A DNA stretch of 64,000 nt from CAZGOM01 sp964527265 (GTDB lineage: Bacteria > Planctomycetota > Phycisphaerae > Phycisphaerales > Phycisphaeraceae), in the NCBI GenBank assembly GCA_964527265.1, contig CAZGOM010000003.1:1-64000 (forward strand), read 5' to 3'. Of this stretch, positions 28,972 to 37,731 are shown piece after piece. The translations under genes and the position numbers were made by a program. The first letter of the stretch is position 1. Every line of letters starts with the position of its first letter. The notes under the pieces are model-generated. The model searched no databases. It worked only from the letters and a program-made list of their open reading frames with translations, and was not told the DNA's origin.

Positions 28972-29892
28972 ATGCATATTCAGGACATCTTCGCCAAGTC
29001 GAGCGCGACTTACTCTTTTGAGTTTTTCCCGCCTAAAACGCCCGAGTCATCAGAATTGTTGTACGAGGCGATCCGGGAACTGGAACCGCTTAAGCCGTCC
29101 TTCGTAAGCGTGACTTACGGCGCGGGCGGCACGACGCGTGAACTGACACATAATCTGGTGATGCGGATCAAGACGCAGTCGACGCTGGACCCGATTCCGC
29201 ACTTGACATGCGTGTGCCATCAGGAGGATGAGGTCAAGCAGATTCTGGAGGCTTATGCGCAGGCGAATGTGTCCAACATCCTGGCGCTGGGGGGTGATCC
29301 GCCGCGCGAGAAGCTCAACTATGACCGCGCAAATGATGCCTTCAAGCACGCCGCGCAACTGGTGGCGTTCATCAAGAAATTCAACGATACGGGGCATCAC
29401 CGCGACAAGCGTGGTTTTGGCATCGGCGTGGCGGGATTCCCCGAGGGGCACCCGGGCACGCCCAACCGTTTGCTCGAAATGGATTATCTGAAGGCAAAGG
29501 TCGATGCCGGAGCGGATTACATCTGCACACAGTTGTTTTTCGACAATCGGGATTTTTACGATTTCCGTGAGCGGTGCGACCTGGCGGGAATCAAAGTGCC
29601 GATCATTGCGGGAATCATGCCGATCACATCATCGACGGGCTTAAGGCGGATGGCGGAGTTATCAGCGGGTTCCCGCTTTCCCGCGGGGCTGCTGAAGGCG
29701 ATTGCGCGTGCGGGAGATAACCAGAACCTGGTCAAGCGCGTGGGCGTGCACTGGGCGACGGAGCAATGCCGGGACTTGATCGACAACAAGGTGGCGGGCA
29801 TTCACTTCTACACGCTCAACCGTTCGGACGCGACACGGCAGATTTACGAGAGCCTGGGCGTGGAAGACAGCCTGGGGCTCAATAAGAAGTAA
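28972..29892 (+). CDS. metF: Methylenetetrahydrofolate reductase MetF
   Basis: Reduces 5,10-methylene-THF to 5-methyl-THF with NAD(P)H and FAD, supplying methyl groups for methionine. 306 residues, normal for the bacterial family. Visible motifs are FSFE-like SFEFFPPKTPE near residue 14, PSFVSVTYGAGGT (FAD/folate pocket), ALGGDPPRE, and DAGADYICTQLFFD near 180, which contains the conserved Gln. A roughly 80 bp gap with a perfect palindrome lies upstream. Preceded by the chemoreceptor on the same strand but probably transcribed on its own. Confidence 0.95.
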   Translation: MHIQDIFAKSSATYSFEFFPPKTPESSELLYEAIRELEPLKPSFVSVTYGAGGTTRELTHNLVMRIKTQSTLDPIPHLTCVCHQEDEVKQILEAYAQANVSNILALGGDPPREKLNYDRANDAFKHAAQLVAFIKKFNDTGHHRDKRGFGIGVAGFPEGHPGTPNRLLEMDYLKAKVDAGADYICTQLFFDNRDFYDFRERCDLAGIKVPIIAGIMPITSSTGLRRMAELSAGSRFPAGLLKAIARAGDNQNLVKRVGVHWATEQCRDLIDNKVAGIHFYTLNRSDATRQIYESLGVEDSLGLNKK

Positions 29893-30210
29893 ATGCGCGA
29901 GGGGAAATCCTGAAGCACATGCGCCCGGGTTATCGCGGTACCGGTTTACCGGGGGGCTTCGCGTACGCAAATGTCATCATGAGATCGAGGCTCTTTTAAG
30001 GCCTTCATACTCACCTTGCCCTGAATGCTGGACACGCGACAACCCGATATCCCGACACCCCGAGGGCGCAGACCAGCGAAGCTCAGGCAAACCTCGCCCA
30101 CGACACCCCTTCTCCTTCTGTGCTACATTGATTCCACCGCCCGGTTCGCCCGGCCCGACCCGGTGCAAGATCCTGCGACTACACAGCCGAGACAGTGAGC
30201 ACAATCCGCA
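29893..30210. other. 318 bp intergenic region upstream of the RicT-like gene
   Basis: No gene was seen; the minus-strand open frame at 29977-30204 lacks a ribosome site and protein-like composition. The region has a short CCGGTTTACCGG palindrome near 29941 and a CTACATT box near 30122 that could be a -10 element for the gene at 30211. The last 80 bases before that gene are C-rich. Confidence 0.4.
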
Positions 30211-32139
30211 ATGCCCGGTTCAATATTTCCTCTCCCGGTCGTCCTCCAAGAGGACGACCAAAAAGCATACGACGCCCTCAAGGCCCCTAAATCCATTGTC
30301 GTTCGCTACGGCTATCTGAAGATGGTGGGCGAGTTCCCCTACGACGGCGATGCCAAGCCTGGGTGCGGGTCCAAGCTCGTGGTGCGCACGCCGCGCGGCA
30401 TTGAGCTGGGTGAGATGCTCACCACCACCTGCGGCAACGGCGGGTGCGGAAAAAACATCACGCGCAAGCAGATGCTGGAATACATCGACAACTCCGGCGG
30501 GCGCGACTACCCCTTCACCAACCAAGGGAAGGTCGTCCGCGTCGCCACCATTGATGACTTGAACGAGCAGAGCAAGCTCGACGCGGAAAAACCAACGATC
30601 ATCAAAGCCGCCAAGCAGCACATCCTGGATTTAAACCTCCAGATGAAACTGGTGGATGTGGAGATCCTGCTGACCCGTGAGCGCATCCTTTTCCATTACA
30701 CGAGCGAAGACTGGGTGGATTTCCGCGAACTGGTGCGCATCCTGGCAGGTGAGTTCCACTCGCGCATTGAGATGCATCAGGTAAGCGCGCGCGACGAGGC
30801 ACGGATCGTTGCGGATTATGAGAAGTGCGGGCAGCACTGCTGCTGTAAGCAATTCCTGAAAGTGCTCAAACCAATCTCCATGCGCTCTGCGAAGGTGCAG
30901 AAGGCGACGCTGGACCCGACGAAGATTTCCGGCCGGTGTGGGCGGCTGATGTGCTGCCTGCGATATGAGGATGAGACCTACGAAGATCTGCGAAAGCGTT
31001 TGCCGCACCGCAAATCACGCGTGATCACGCCGGATGGGTTTGGCACGGTGATCGACAGCCAGATCCTGACGCAGCTTGCGCTGGTGGCGATGGATGATGG
31101 GTCGGGGACGGCGGCGTATCCGGTGGAAAATCTTCAGCCTTTGCCCAAAGATCAAGACCCAGGCGCGCCCGCCCCACGCGAGCCGTTTGTGCCGCGCGGC
31201 AAGGGCGGGCCAGGCGCCCCCCCTGCCGGCCCAGGCCCGGGTGGACCCGGCGAGCCGCAAAACCGGCAATCCGGCGGCCCGCAGGATCGCGGCCCAAGAC
31301 CCGATCGTGGCCCAGACCGAAATCAAAACCGCGGCCCGGACCGCGATCAACCACGTCGGCCCATGCCTGGTGAACCGCTCAACGAGGATGAAATCGAATC
31401 CAAGGAAGGCCTTGCGCCGGACATGGATATGTCGGATCGTCCCCAGGAACGCTCTCAAGATCGTCCGCAAGGGCGGCCGCAAAACCGCGGGCAAGACCGT
31501 GGCCAAGATCGGGGACCGCGACCAGACCGTGGCAGCGACCGCAACCCGGATCGTGACCAACCACGCCGCCCGATGCCCGGCAACCCGCTGGGCGAAGGGG
31601 AAATCGAATCCAAGGAAGGCAATGGGCCAAGGATGGGTGACCACTCCCAGGAACGTCCTCAGGGACAAGGCCGGCCGCAAGGCCGCGGGCAAGAACGGGG
31701 CCAAGACCGTGGCCCAGACCGTGGCCCAGACCGAGGCCCGGATCGCAGTCAGGAGCAGGGTCAAAATCGTAGCCCGCAACGCAGCCAGCCTTCAGGCGAA
31801 CCCAAGCCCTACAAGCCTTTCCGTTCATTGCGCAATCAGCCCCCCGCCGCTCCCGGCGCGGGCGGCAATGCGGATGGAATTGTGCCCGGTAATGTCAATG
31901 ATGCAATGAATCGGCAAGATCCGGGCGACAACATCCCACAAGACCCGATGGACAACGAGCCTGATGACTCGGGGCCAGAAATCCCTGGTCAATCGGACGG
32001 TAATGGGCCTCAAAACCCGGGCCAGCCGGGCGGCGGACGCCGCAGGCGCAGACGTGGCCGCGGCGGGCGTGGTGGCGGTGGAGGCGGGCCGGGCGGACAG
32101 CCGGGACCGGATGCGCCTCAAGGGCCGCCGACGGCGTGA
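30211..32139 (+). CDS. RicT/PSP1-family protein with long Arg/Asp/Pro/Gln repeat tail
   Basis: 642 residues. Residues about 25-275 are the PSP1 domain, homologous to RicT (YaaT), which acts with RicA/RicF in RNase Y-dependent mRNA processing in Firmicutes. The family's cysteine clusters are present: CGNGGCGKN, CGQHCCCKQF and GRCGRLMCCLRYED, plausible Fe-S ligands. From about residue 305 the protein becomes a 330-residue low-complexity tail of DRGP, DRNQ and RPQGR units, including two copies of a block with DQPRRPMPG and EIESKEG about 70-75 residues apart, and ends RRRRRGRGGRGGG, an RGG-type RNA-binding tail. The tail is longer than the domain, so an RNA-scaffold role is inferred. Confidence 0.88.
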   Translation: MPGSIFPLPVVLQEDDQKAYDALKAPKSIVVRYGYLKMVGEFPYDGDAKPGCGSKLVVRTPRGIELGEMLTTTCGNGGCGKNITRKQMLEYIDNSGGRDYPFTNQGKVVRVATIDDLNEQSKLDAEKPTIIKAAKQHILDLNLQMKLVDVEILLTRERILFHYTSEDWVDFRELVRILAGEFHSRIEMHQVSARDEARIVADYEKCGQHCCCKQFLKVLKPISMRSAKVQKATLDPTKISGRCGRLMCCLRYEDETYEDLRKRLPHRKSRVITPDGFGTVIDSQILTQLALVAMDDGSGTAAYPVENLQPLPKDQDPGAPAPREPFVPRGKGGPGAPPAGPGPGGPGEPQNRQSGGPQDRGPRPDRGPDRNQNRGPDRDQPRRPMPGEPLNEDEIESKEGLAPDMDMSDRPQERSQDRPQGRPQNRGQDRGQDRGPRPDRGSDRNPDRDQPRRPMPGNPLGEGEIESKEGNGPRMGDHSQERPQGQGRPQGRGQERGQDRGPDRGPDRGPDRSQEQGQNRSPQRSQPSGEPKPYKPFRSLRNQPPAAPGAGGNADGIVPGNVNDAMNRQDPGDNIPQDPMDNEPDDSGPEIPGQSDGNGPQNPGQPGGGRRRRRRGRGGRGGGGGGPGGQPGPDAPQGPPTA

Positions 32140-32197
32140 TACCGGTATGAAAAAGTGGACGTGAATGCGAATGGCGCAAGCTGGTTTATCAACCTGC

Positions 32198-34786
32198 TCA
32201 TGCTTTGGTTGCGCGCCTGGCCCGCCAGATGACAACTGCGCATGCGATCACCGCGACAAGGCAACCCAAAATCGCCTGGGTTCGCAACATGGCCGTGGCG
32301 GGTGCGATGAATTGGCCCTGAGGTTCAAGGACGCAGACTCGCCATGGTTTTTGCTTCATCCAGGCCTGACCAGCAACCCAGTCGGCACGACGTGATTCAG
32401 GGCCCGGAGCGGAAAACAGGATCGGCGCATCGGTGACAGTAGTCACGGTGCTCAGCCCGGGGATATCAAGTGATTCGATGGTTGGAATGCCGTAGCGCTG
32501 CTGGGGATCAAGCGCTGTGAGCCGTTCTGGAGTAAGGGGTACAAGGCTGTGAAACAGACGCGTGGCGTCAGGATGGGAGATGACGATGCCGTTTTCATCC
32601 ACCACCATGGCGTAACCCTGGGCGCCCAGTTTGACCTCATTGGCCAGGTTCCACAGACACTGCGCGCCGATTTTGATTACCAGCACGCCGCACACAGCCG
32701 AACTCTGCCCCGAGTCGGCAGTTTGAATAGGCGTAGCGATGTAAACACCGGGAACCTTGGTGAACTTTCCGATCACCATGTCGGAGGCACTGGTTTCACC
32801 CTTGAGCGCACGGCGAAAATTCGGGCTGAAACCAACATCGCCCCCGGCGGCAGCCGTGTCCGTGGTTGCAATCACCTTCCCTTGCGTATCGACCACAAGA
32901 ACAAGCAGGTATTCGGGATGGGTCGAGACGATGGACCGCAAGGTTTGCTGGACGCTCTCTTGAAGATCAGGCTTCGCGGATGCCGCGTTTTGGCAAAAGA
33001 TGGCAAGATCGCGATTGCCTGAGGCGATTTGCTGGCTGTCGCGCATGGAATCCGCGAGGATCTGGTCCATGCGTGAGGTGGTGATCTCGGCCAGGATGTG
33101 AAGCTTACTGCTGGCGGTGCCAAGCATTTCACCCCGGATTTGATAGATGGAGATGCAGACCATGGTGATCAGCGGGATCAGCACGGCGAGCATGAGTTCA
33201 AAACCCATGCGGCGTTGAATGCGGTTGGCATCGGCGGTTTGCCTGGAGTTAAATGCCGCGCGCCGCGTCTCAAGCGTTTCGAGGCGGAGCGCAAGTTCAG
33301 CGGCACTGTTTAAACGTGCGGCAGGGTCGCCTTCGACACTGGCGCGGATGTCCTCGCAGATGAGTTTGTCGGGAATATCACGCTCCCAGCCGACAGCCAT
33401 GGGGCGTTTGAAGTCCCCCACCACTACCTGAAAAAGCATGATCCCAAGGGCGTAGACGTCGCTGGCGGTGGTGGCCGGGTGCTGCATGAGTACTTCAGGT
33501 GCGATGAACATCTGCGTGCCTGCCGTGCTGTTCCTGCTGCCCGGCTGCGTGGCCTGGGTGAAACCCGACATGGTCATGTCGGGTTTCACGACTGCCTTGT
33601 CGGTGACGTCGCCGATACCGAAATCGGCGAGAATAGGCTGCACCTGCGCGACGCCTCCGGGCCCCCCGGGCAGATCACGCATGAGGATGTTGGCGGGTTT
33701 AATGTCTTTGTGAATGACCCCCACGGTGTGCGCCGCGCCAACCGCGCGTGCGATCTGGGCGATGATCTGAAGCCGCGTGACCATGGGGATGGCCGCCAAA
33801 CCGCCTTCATGTCGCGCGGCCCAATCCTGAAAGTTGCCGCCGGGTATGAATTCGCTTTCCAGGAAATAGGGCGGTTTATCCAGACGGATATCGATGAGCT
33901 TGGCAATGTCCGTCCGTTCGCCGAGGGTCTCGTGCATCAATCGGAAAAGCGCGAGCTCGCGTTTGAAGGACCGGAGCTTTTCCAGGTCAAAGCAGAATTT
34001 AAGGACGCGCCTGGTGCCTGTCCTGGCGTTCTTGATGAGCCACACTTCACCAAAGCCGCCCTCACCGAGTTTGCGTTCGATAAGCCAGCCATGGCGTCCG
34101 GGGATTTCCAGATTAATGGCTGGAAGCCACTTTTTGAGCGCTTCCTCTTCGAGGTTCTGATACCAGCGGGCTTTCTCGGAATCGGGCGGACGGCGAAACG
34201 GCGAAATGCCGATCGCGCCGACTTCAAAAACTTCAAGCGCCTCGGTTTCGTTTCCTTTGAAGCGGACCAATCCGTGATATTTAAAATCGACTTCCGGCGG
34301 ATCCGAGCCATCGGGAAGCGGCGGGTGATGGCGGACGAACTGGCGGGCGTCATCGCAGGCGTGACGCGTCAGCAGGGTCTGGCCACCGGTGCCCAGGCTC
34401 ATCAAACGCGCGCAGGTGTCCGCAGCATGGCTTGCGACGATGACCTTGGAATCACCGGGCTCATCAATCAACAGCGATTGGCCGACATGGATGCCGATGC
34501 GCGTCTGCAACACCGGCCCGGTCCAGTTGTGGGTGCGGAGCTGATGATGAAAAAGCAAAGCAAAATCCACCGCATCGCTGACGCGGGGGAAAATCGCGAT
34601 AAAGCCGTCGCCGGTGTAATTGTTTTCCTCGGCATTGGGAAACTGCTTTAACAGCGAGCGGAAAATGTCATTGTGGGGCTTGGCCACTTTCGTCACATAG
34701 TCACGGTCTCCCAATTCCACCTTTAAGGCGGAGGAGCCGACCAGATCCGTAAACAACAGGACAAGCAGTCGCGATTCGGTTGGCAT
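32198..34786 (-). CDS. Adenylate cyclase-like / Ser-Thr kinase / dCache sensor fusion
   Basis: 862 residues. Residues 1-170: class III cyclase homology domain with metal-site Asp in LFTDLVGSS, the second Asp in YTGDGFIAIF and RIGIHVGQ. Residues about 228-515: protein kinase with glycine loop GEGGFGEV, catalytic Lys in VLKF, HKDIKPANIL (HKD in place of HRD, near 360) and DFGIGD near 387, so likely active. Helix at about 528-550, then a roughly 280-residue dCache-like extracytoplasmic sensor and a final helix near 835-858 with a basic tail. Cyclase and kinase face the cytoplasm; the sensor is C-terminal, the reverse of most receptors. A possible direct link from ligand to both cAMP/cGMP-type and phosphorylation outputs. 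Confidence 0.88.
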   Translation of the reverse strand: MPTESRLLVLLFTDLVGSSALKVELGDRDYVTKVAKPHNDIFRSLLKQFPNAEENNYTGDGFIAIFPRVSDAVDFALLFHHQLRTHNWTGPVLQTRIGIHVGQSLLIDEPGDSKVIVASHAADTCARLMSLGTGGQTLLTRHACDDARQFVRHHPPLPDGSDPPEVDFKYHGLVRFKGNETEALEVFEVGAIGISPFRRPPDSEKARWYQNLEEEALKKWLPAINLEIPGRHGWLIERKLGEGGFGEVWLIKNARTGTRRVLKFCFDLEKLRSFKRELALFRLMHETLGERTDIAKLIDIRLDKPPYFLESEFIPGGNFQDWAARHEGGLAAIPMVTRLQIIAQIARAVGAAHTVGVIHKDIKPANILMRDLPGGPGGVAQVQPILADFGIGDVTDKAVVKPDMTMSGFTQATQPGSRNSTAGTQMFIAPEVLMQHPATTASDVYALGIMLFQVVVGDFKRPMAVGWERDIPDKLICEDIRASVEGDPAARLNSAAELALRLETLETRRAAFNSRQTADANRIQRRMGFELMLAVLIPLITMVCISIYQIRGEMLGTASSKLHILAEITTSRMDQILADSMRDSQQIASGNRDLAIFCQNAASAKPDLQESVQQTLRSIVSTHPEYLLVLVVDTQGKVIATTDTAAAGGDVGFSPNFRRALKGETSASDMVIGKFTKVPGVYIATPIQTADSGQSSAVCGVLVIKIGAQCLWNLANEVKLGAQGYAMVVDENGIVISHPDATRLFHSLVPLTPERLTALDPQQRYGIPTIESLDIPGLSTVTTVTDAPILFSAPGPESRRADWVAGQAWMKQKPWRVCVLEPQGQFIAPATAMLRTQAILGCLVAVIACAVVIWRARRATKA
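33558..33589. repeat. Perfect 15 bp inverted repeat inside the kinase coding region
   Basis: Arms GTGAAACCCGACATG (33558-33572) and CATGTCGGGTTTCAC (33575-33589) around GT. It encodes VVKPDMTMSGFTQ of the kinase domain, just after DFG. It could fold in mRNA; the codons are in frame and the protein is not interrupted. Confidence 0.5.
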
Positions 34787-35034
34787 GCGTCAAGAGACTC
34801 CTGGAAGACGGTAGACGATTGACGATCAGATAGGTGGTTGAGAAATGGGAACACAAATCATTGTTTGAGAACACGTTTATCGTACTTTAAATGCATAAAC
34901 AACTTCATTGCCATTTACACCAAATTTTCAATTATCATCTATAACGTGATGAGAAAGTCTGTCGGGTTCCCAATCGTGCCCTTGAACGTTGAGTCGATTT
35001 TACTTCCCAGCCAACACATCTCAGGAGTTCTGGC

Positions 35035-36060
35035 GTGATCAAGGTGGCGGTTTTGGGTCTTGGCCCCATTGGTCAGGCGTGCGCTAAAGCCGTGTGCGCA
35101 GAGCCTGGTTTGCAGCTTGTCGGGCTGGCGGATTACACCGGCGAGATGGCCAACCAGACGATCAAGCAGATCGGCGGAGCCACGGCCGAGGGGTTTGAAT
35201 TCACTGTGCGTGGCGAGGATCAGATCGTCATCACCAATGATCTGGCCAAAGCAAGCCAAGGGGCGGAATTGGTGATCATGACCAATACGCCCTCGATTGA
35301 TGTGGCCATTCAGCGGCTGCAAAGCGTACTCCCAAATAAATGTGCGGTGATCAGCAACTGCGACGAGCTGGTTTATCCCCATTACCGCTTCAAGGAAAAG
35401 GCGCAGCAGATCGACGCCATGGCCAAAGAAGCGGGCCGACCTGTGCTGGGCGTGGGTGTGAATCCCGGTTTTTCTCTGGATTTTTTCCCACTGGTGCTCG
35501 CATCCATGGTGCGGCGCGCTTCACTGATTCGCTGCGTGCGGCGCATTGATGTCGGCCTGCGCAGGCAACCGCTGCAGGCACGTGTGGGGGTGACGCTTTC
35601 GCCGCAGCAGTTTGCCGAGCTGCGCGAGCAGAAAAAACTCTGGCGTCCTGCTCTGGAAGATTCCGTCGCGATGATCGGCGCAGGCATGGGCCTGGTCATT
35701 CAACCGGGCTCTATTCAACTGTCACTGGAGCCGGTCCTGGCCGAAAAATCATTTCAGACGCCGGTGGGCCTGGTTTCACCCGGATTTGTTTCTGGAATTA
35801 AAACGACGGCCAACTGGGAAAACGAGCATATCGCCATCGAACTGGAATTGGTGATGGCGGTGGGCGTTGAAAACCCGATGGACCGCGTGGAGATCCAGGG
35901 CCCGGTCACGATGGTCTGCAAAATTCCCGGGGGTATTCCGGGCGATTCAGGTTCAGTGGCGGCACTGCTCAACTATGGACGCTTGATGCCATCCGCGCAG
36001 GCGGGTCTGCGAACCATCCTGGACCTGCCTATTGCGGGTAGCCGATTCAGCGAAAAATGA
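35035..36060 (+). CDS. DapB-like NAD(P)-dependent oxidoreductase (diaminopentanoate-dehydrogenase type)
   Basis: 341 residues, GTG start at 35035 with AGGAG 7 bases upstream. N-terminal Rossmann domain VAVLGLGPIGQACAK and a dihydrodipicolinate-reductase-like C-terminal domain with GVNPGFSLDFFPL, the motif seen in 2,4-diaminopentanoate dehydrogenases and relatives. The usual DapB substrate loop is not apparent, so lysine synthesis is unlikely. Substrate unknown. It is preceded by a 248 bp AT-rich gap shared with the divergent kinase gene, containing TATAAC-type boxes but no gene. Confidence 0.82.
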   Translation: MIKVAVLGLGPIGQACAKAVCAEPGLQLVGLADYTGEMANQTIKQIGGATAEGFEFTVRGEDQIVITNDLAKASQGAELVIMTNTPSIDVAIQRLQSVLPNKCAVISNCDELVYPHYRFKEKAQQIDAMAKEAGRPVLGVGVNPGFSLDFFPLVLASMVRRASLIRCVRRIDVGLRRQPLQARVGVTLSPQQFAELREQKKLWRPALEDSVAMIGAGMGLVIQPGSIQLSLEPVLAEKSFQTPVGLVSPGFVSGIKTTANWENEHIAIELELVMAVGVENPMDRVEIQGPVTMVCKIPGGIPGDSGSVAALLNYGRLMPSAQAGLRTILDLPIAGSRFSEK

Positions 36061-36231
36061 AAAAGTCCTTAGCCTTCTATAAAGATCGATAATGATTAGA
36101 TGATGGTTAAAGCAACCCATCTGAAAGTTCATTATGAGTTTTGTGTTAGTTTTTAAAAGATAAGTTTTAACCCTTGAATTAAACAGTATTAATGTCGATT
36201 TAGACAGGTTTACCCCACACTCTTATTCCTT

Positions 36232-36259
36232 TTGGTTCATCACATCGACGGGCTAGAAT
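36232..36259 (+). promoter_or_regulatory. Candidate promoter of the 73-residue ORF
   Basis: -35 TTGGTT (36232-36237), 16-base spacer, -10 TAGAAT (36254-36259), lying at the end of a roughly 240 bp AT-rich stretch (36061-36303) that shows no other gene. Predicted start near 36266, 38 bases before the ATG at 36304. Confidence 0.35.
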
Positions 36260-36303
36260 CCAAGCTCAGGGAATGCTGTTTCACCCTTTAGCCGGAGTCG
36301 CCC

Positions 36304-36525
36304 ATGATCGCACAATTGAAATTTCGGTTTGGGCAAAAACCCGTCATCGCAGAACTCTCTGATGAGCTGAGCTGGCAGTGTGAAGAGAAGTCGGTGGAAT
36401 CGTATCTCAACGGGTTGGAGCTGTTTCCGAAACAAAATTTCGAAGACATCAAAAAAGCGCCCAAGCTGCATGTCTATCGCGTGGCGTATCGTCTTGGCGC
36501 GCAGGTTGAGCATTGCGTCAGTTAA
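36304..36525 (+). CDS. Small protein of unknown function (73 aa)
   Basis: 73 residues. GGAG lies about 8 bases upstream of the ATG and a promoter-like pair precedes it. Composition is normal for a soluble protein (MIAQLKFRFGQKPVIAEL...), with no signal peptide and two cysteines. No family was recognised. It is flanked by oxidoreductase genes on the same strand, but the 160-240 bp gaps suggest its own transcript. Confidence 0.5.
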   Translation: MIAQLKFRFGQKPVIAELSDELSWQCEEKSVESYLNGLELFPKQNFEDIKKAPKLHVYRVAYRLGAQVEHCVS

Positions 36526-36676
36526 TGCTTGAGCGCCACATTGGTATGACACAAAAAATGACTAATCCACACACTGCGTGCGGCTGCGTTGAAGTGCGTT
36601 GAAATCTCCGGTAACGTCTCGCCACGCCGGGCGTGATGAGCGCCGGTTTCTAAACACACACGAAAGGCGACGCGTC

Positions 36677-37690
36677 ATGGTCAACATTGGTGTCATCGGT
36701 CTGGGCGGCATGGGGTTGGGTCAGGCCGATGCATTCGCGGCGGTCCCGGGCTGCAAGGTGTACGCAGGTGCGGATCCGTCTGAAAAGGCGCGCGAAGGGT
36801 TTGTGAAGAAGTTCGCCGGTGCGGTGGCTTATCCCGATTACAAGCAACTGATCAAAGACCCTAAGGTGGACGCCGTGGTCATCGTGATTCCCACCCTGCT
36901 GCACAAGGATGTGGCGATTGAAGTGATGAAGTCCGGTCGCCCGGTGCTGTCGGAAAAGCCGCTGGCCCGCACAGTGGCCGACTGCCACAAGATGATCGAT
37001 GCCGCGGAGAAAACCAAGCAAGTGCTGATGGTGGCGCATTGCCGCCGCTTCGACACCGACTGGGGCACCTTCGGCAAAATCTACAAAACCGGTGAACTGG
37101 GCGACAAGATCCTCTGGCGCCATACCAACGCCTCCATGATCGCACTCTGGAATCCTTCCAAATGGTTCCTGGATGAAAAGCTCGGCGGCGGCCCCCTCAT
37201 TGACGGCGCCATCCACAACTATGACTTTGGGAACTCCATCTTCGGCGACCCCGAATCCGTCATCGCCTCATCAATCAAGCTTTCCGACGACTGCACCGCA
37301 GTGGATACCGCCACAGCCGTCGTCCAGTACAAATCCGGCAGCCAGCTCATGGTCTCCTGGTCGTGGGTCATCTATAACCGATCCAACACCATGGACGCGC
37401 TTGGCTCCAAAGGCTCGCTCACCTGGGGCCCAGGCGAACTGGACAAACCTGAACTGGACAAGGAAAAGTTCGGCTATTACCTGGTGGCCAGCCCCGACCG
37501 CAAGAAGACCAAGCTGCACAAGTTCAAGCGGACCAATATGTACGTTACGCAGGCCAAGCACTTCATCGACTGCATCAAGAACGGCACCCCCTGCCTCTCT
37601 CCCGCCACCGAAGCCATCAAGGGTGTCGCCGTGGCGGAAGCGCTCTTCACCGCCGCCAAAAAGAATGGCGTCGCCAAAGTGAAGTGGTAA
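36677..37690 (+). CDS. Gfo/Idh/MocA-family oxidoreductase
   Basis: 337 residues from the ATG at 36677 with GAAAGG about 9 bases upstream; an open 26-codon extension to 36599 is rejected because the Rossmann fold VNIGVIGLGGMGLGQ begins at the ATG. Shows the family's EKPLARTV motif (catalytic Lys) near residue 95 and the C-terminal alpha/beta domain (LDEKLGGGPLIDGAIHNYDF). Such enzymes use NAD(P) on sugars, inositols or glycosides; substrate unknown. Followed at 42 bases by a lipoprotein gene. Confidence 0.9.
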   Translation: MVNIGVIGLGGMGLGQADAFAAVPGCKVYAGADPSEKAREGFVKKFAGAVAYPDYKQLIKDPKVDAVVIVIPTLLHKDVAIEVMKSGRPVLSEKPLARTVADCHKMIDAAEKTKQVLMVAHCRRFDTDWGTFGKIYKTGELGDKILWRHTNASMIALWNPSKWFLDEKLGGGPLIDGAIHNYDFGNSIFGDPESVIASSIKLSDDCTAVDTATAVVQYKSGSQLMVSWSWVIYNRSNTMDALGSKGSLTWGPGELDKPELDKEKFGYYLVASPDRKKTKLHKFKRTNMYVTQAKHFIDCIKNGTPCLSPATEAIKGVAVAEALFTAAKKNGVAKVKW

Positions 37691-37731
37691 AACAGTAGCG
37701 GCCCACGAAAGATTTTTCGGGGAGGTTTGTC

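Noticed and set aside
31290..31780. Tandem-looking DNA repeats that might suggest a CRISPR or satellite array
   Set aside because: The units are irregular, in frame, and encode the DRGP/DRNQ tail of the RicT-like protein; there are no spacers.
33479..34651. 390-codon plus-strand frame
   Set aside because: Antisense of the cyclase/kinase gene, whose motifs are complete on the minus strand.
34838..35038. 66-codon plus-strand frame in the AT-rich gap
   Set aside because: No ribosome site, overlaps the start of the DapB-like gene, and the composition is that of AT-rich noncoding DNA.
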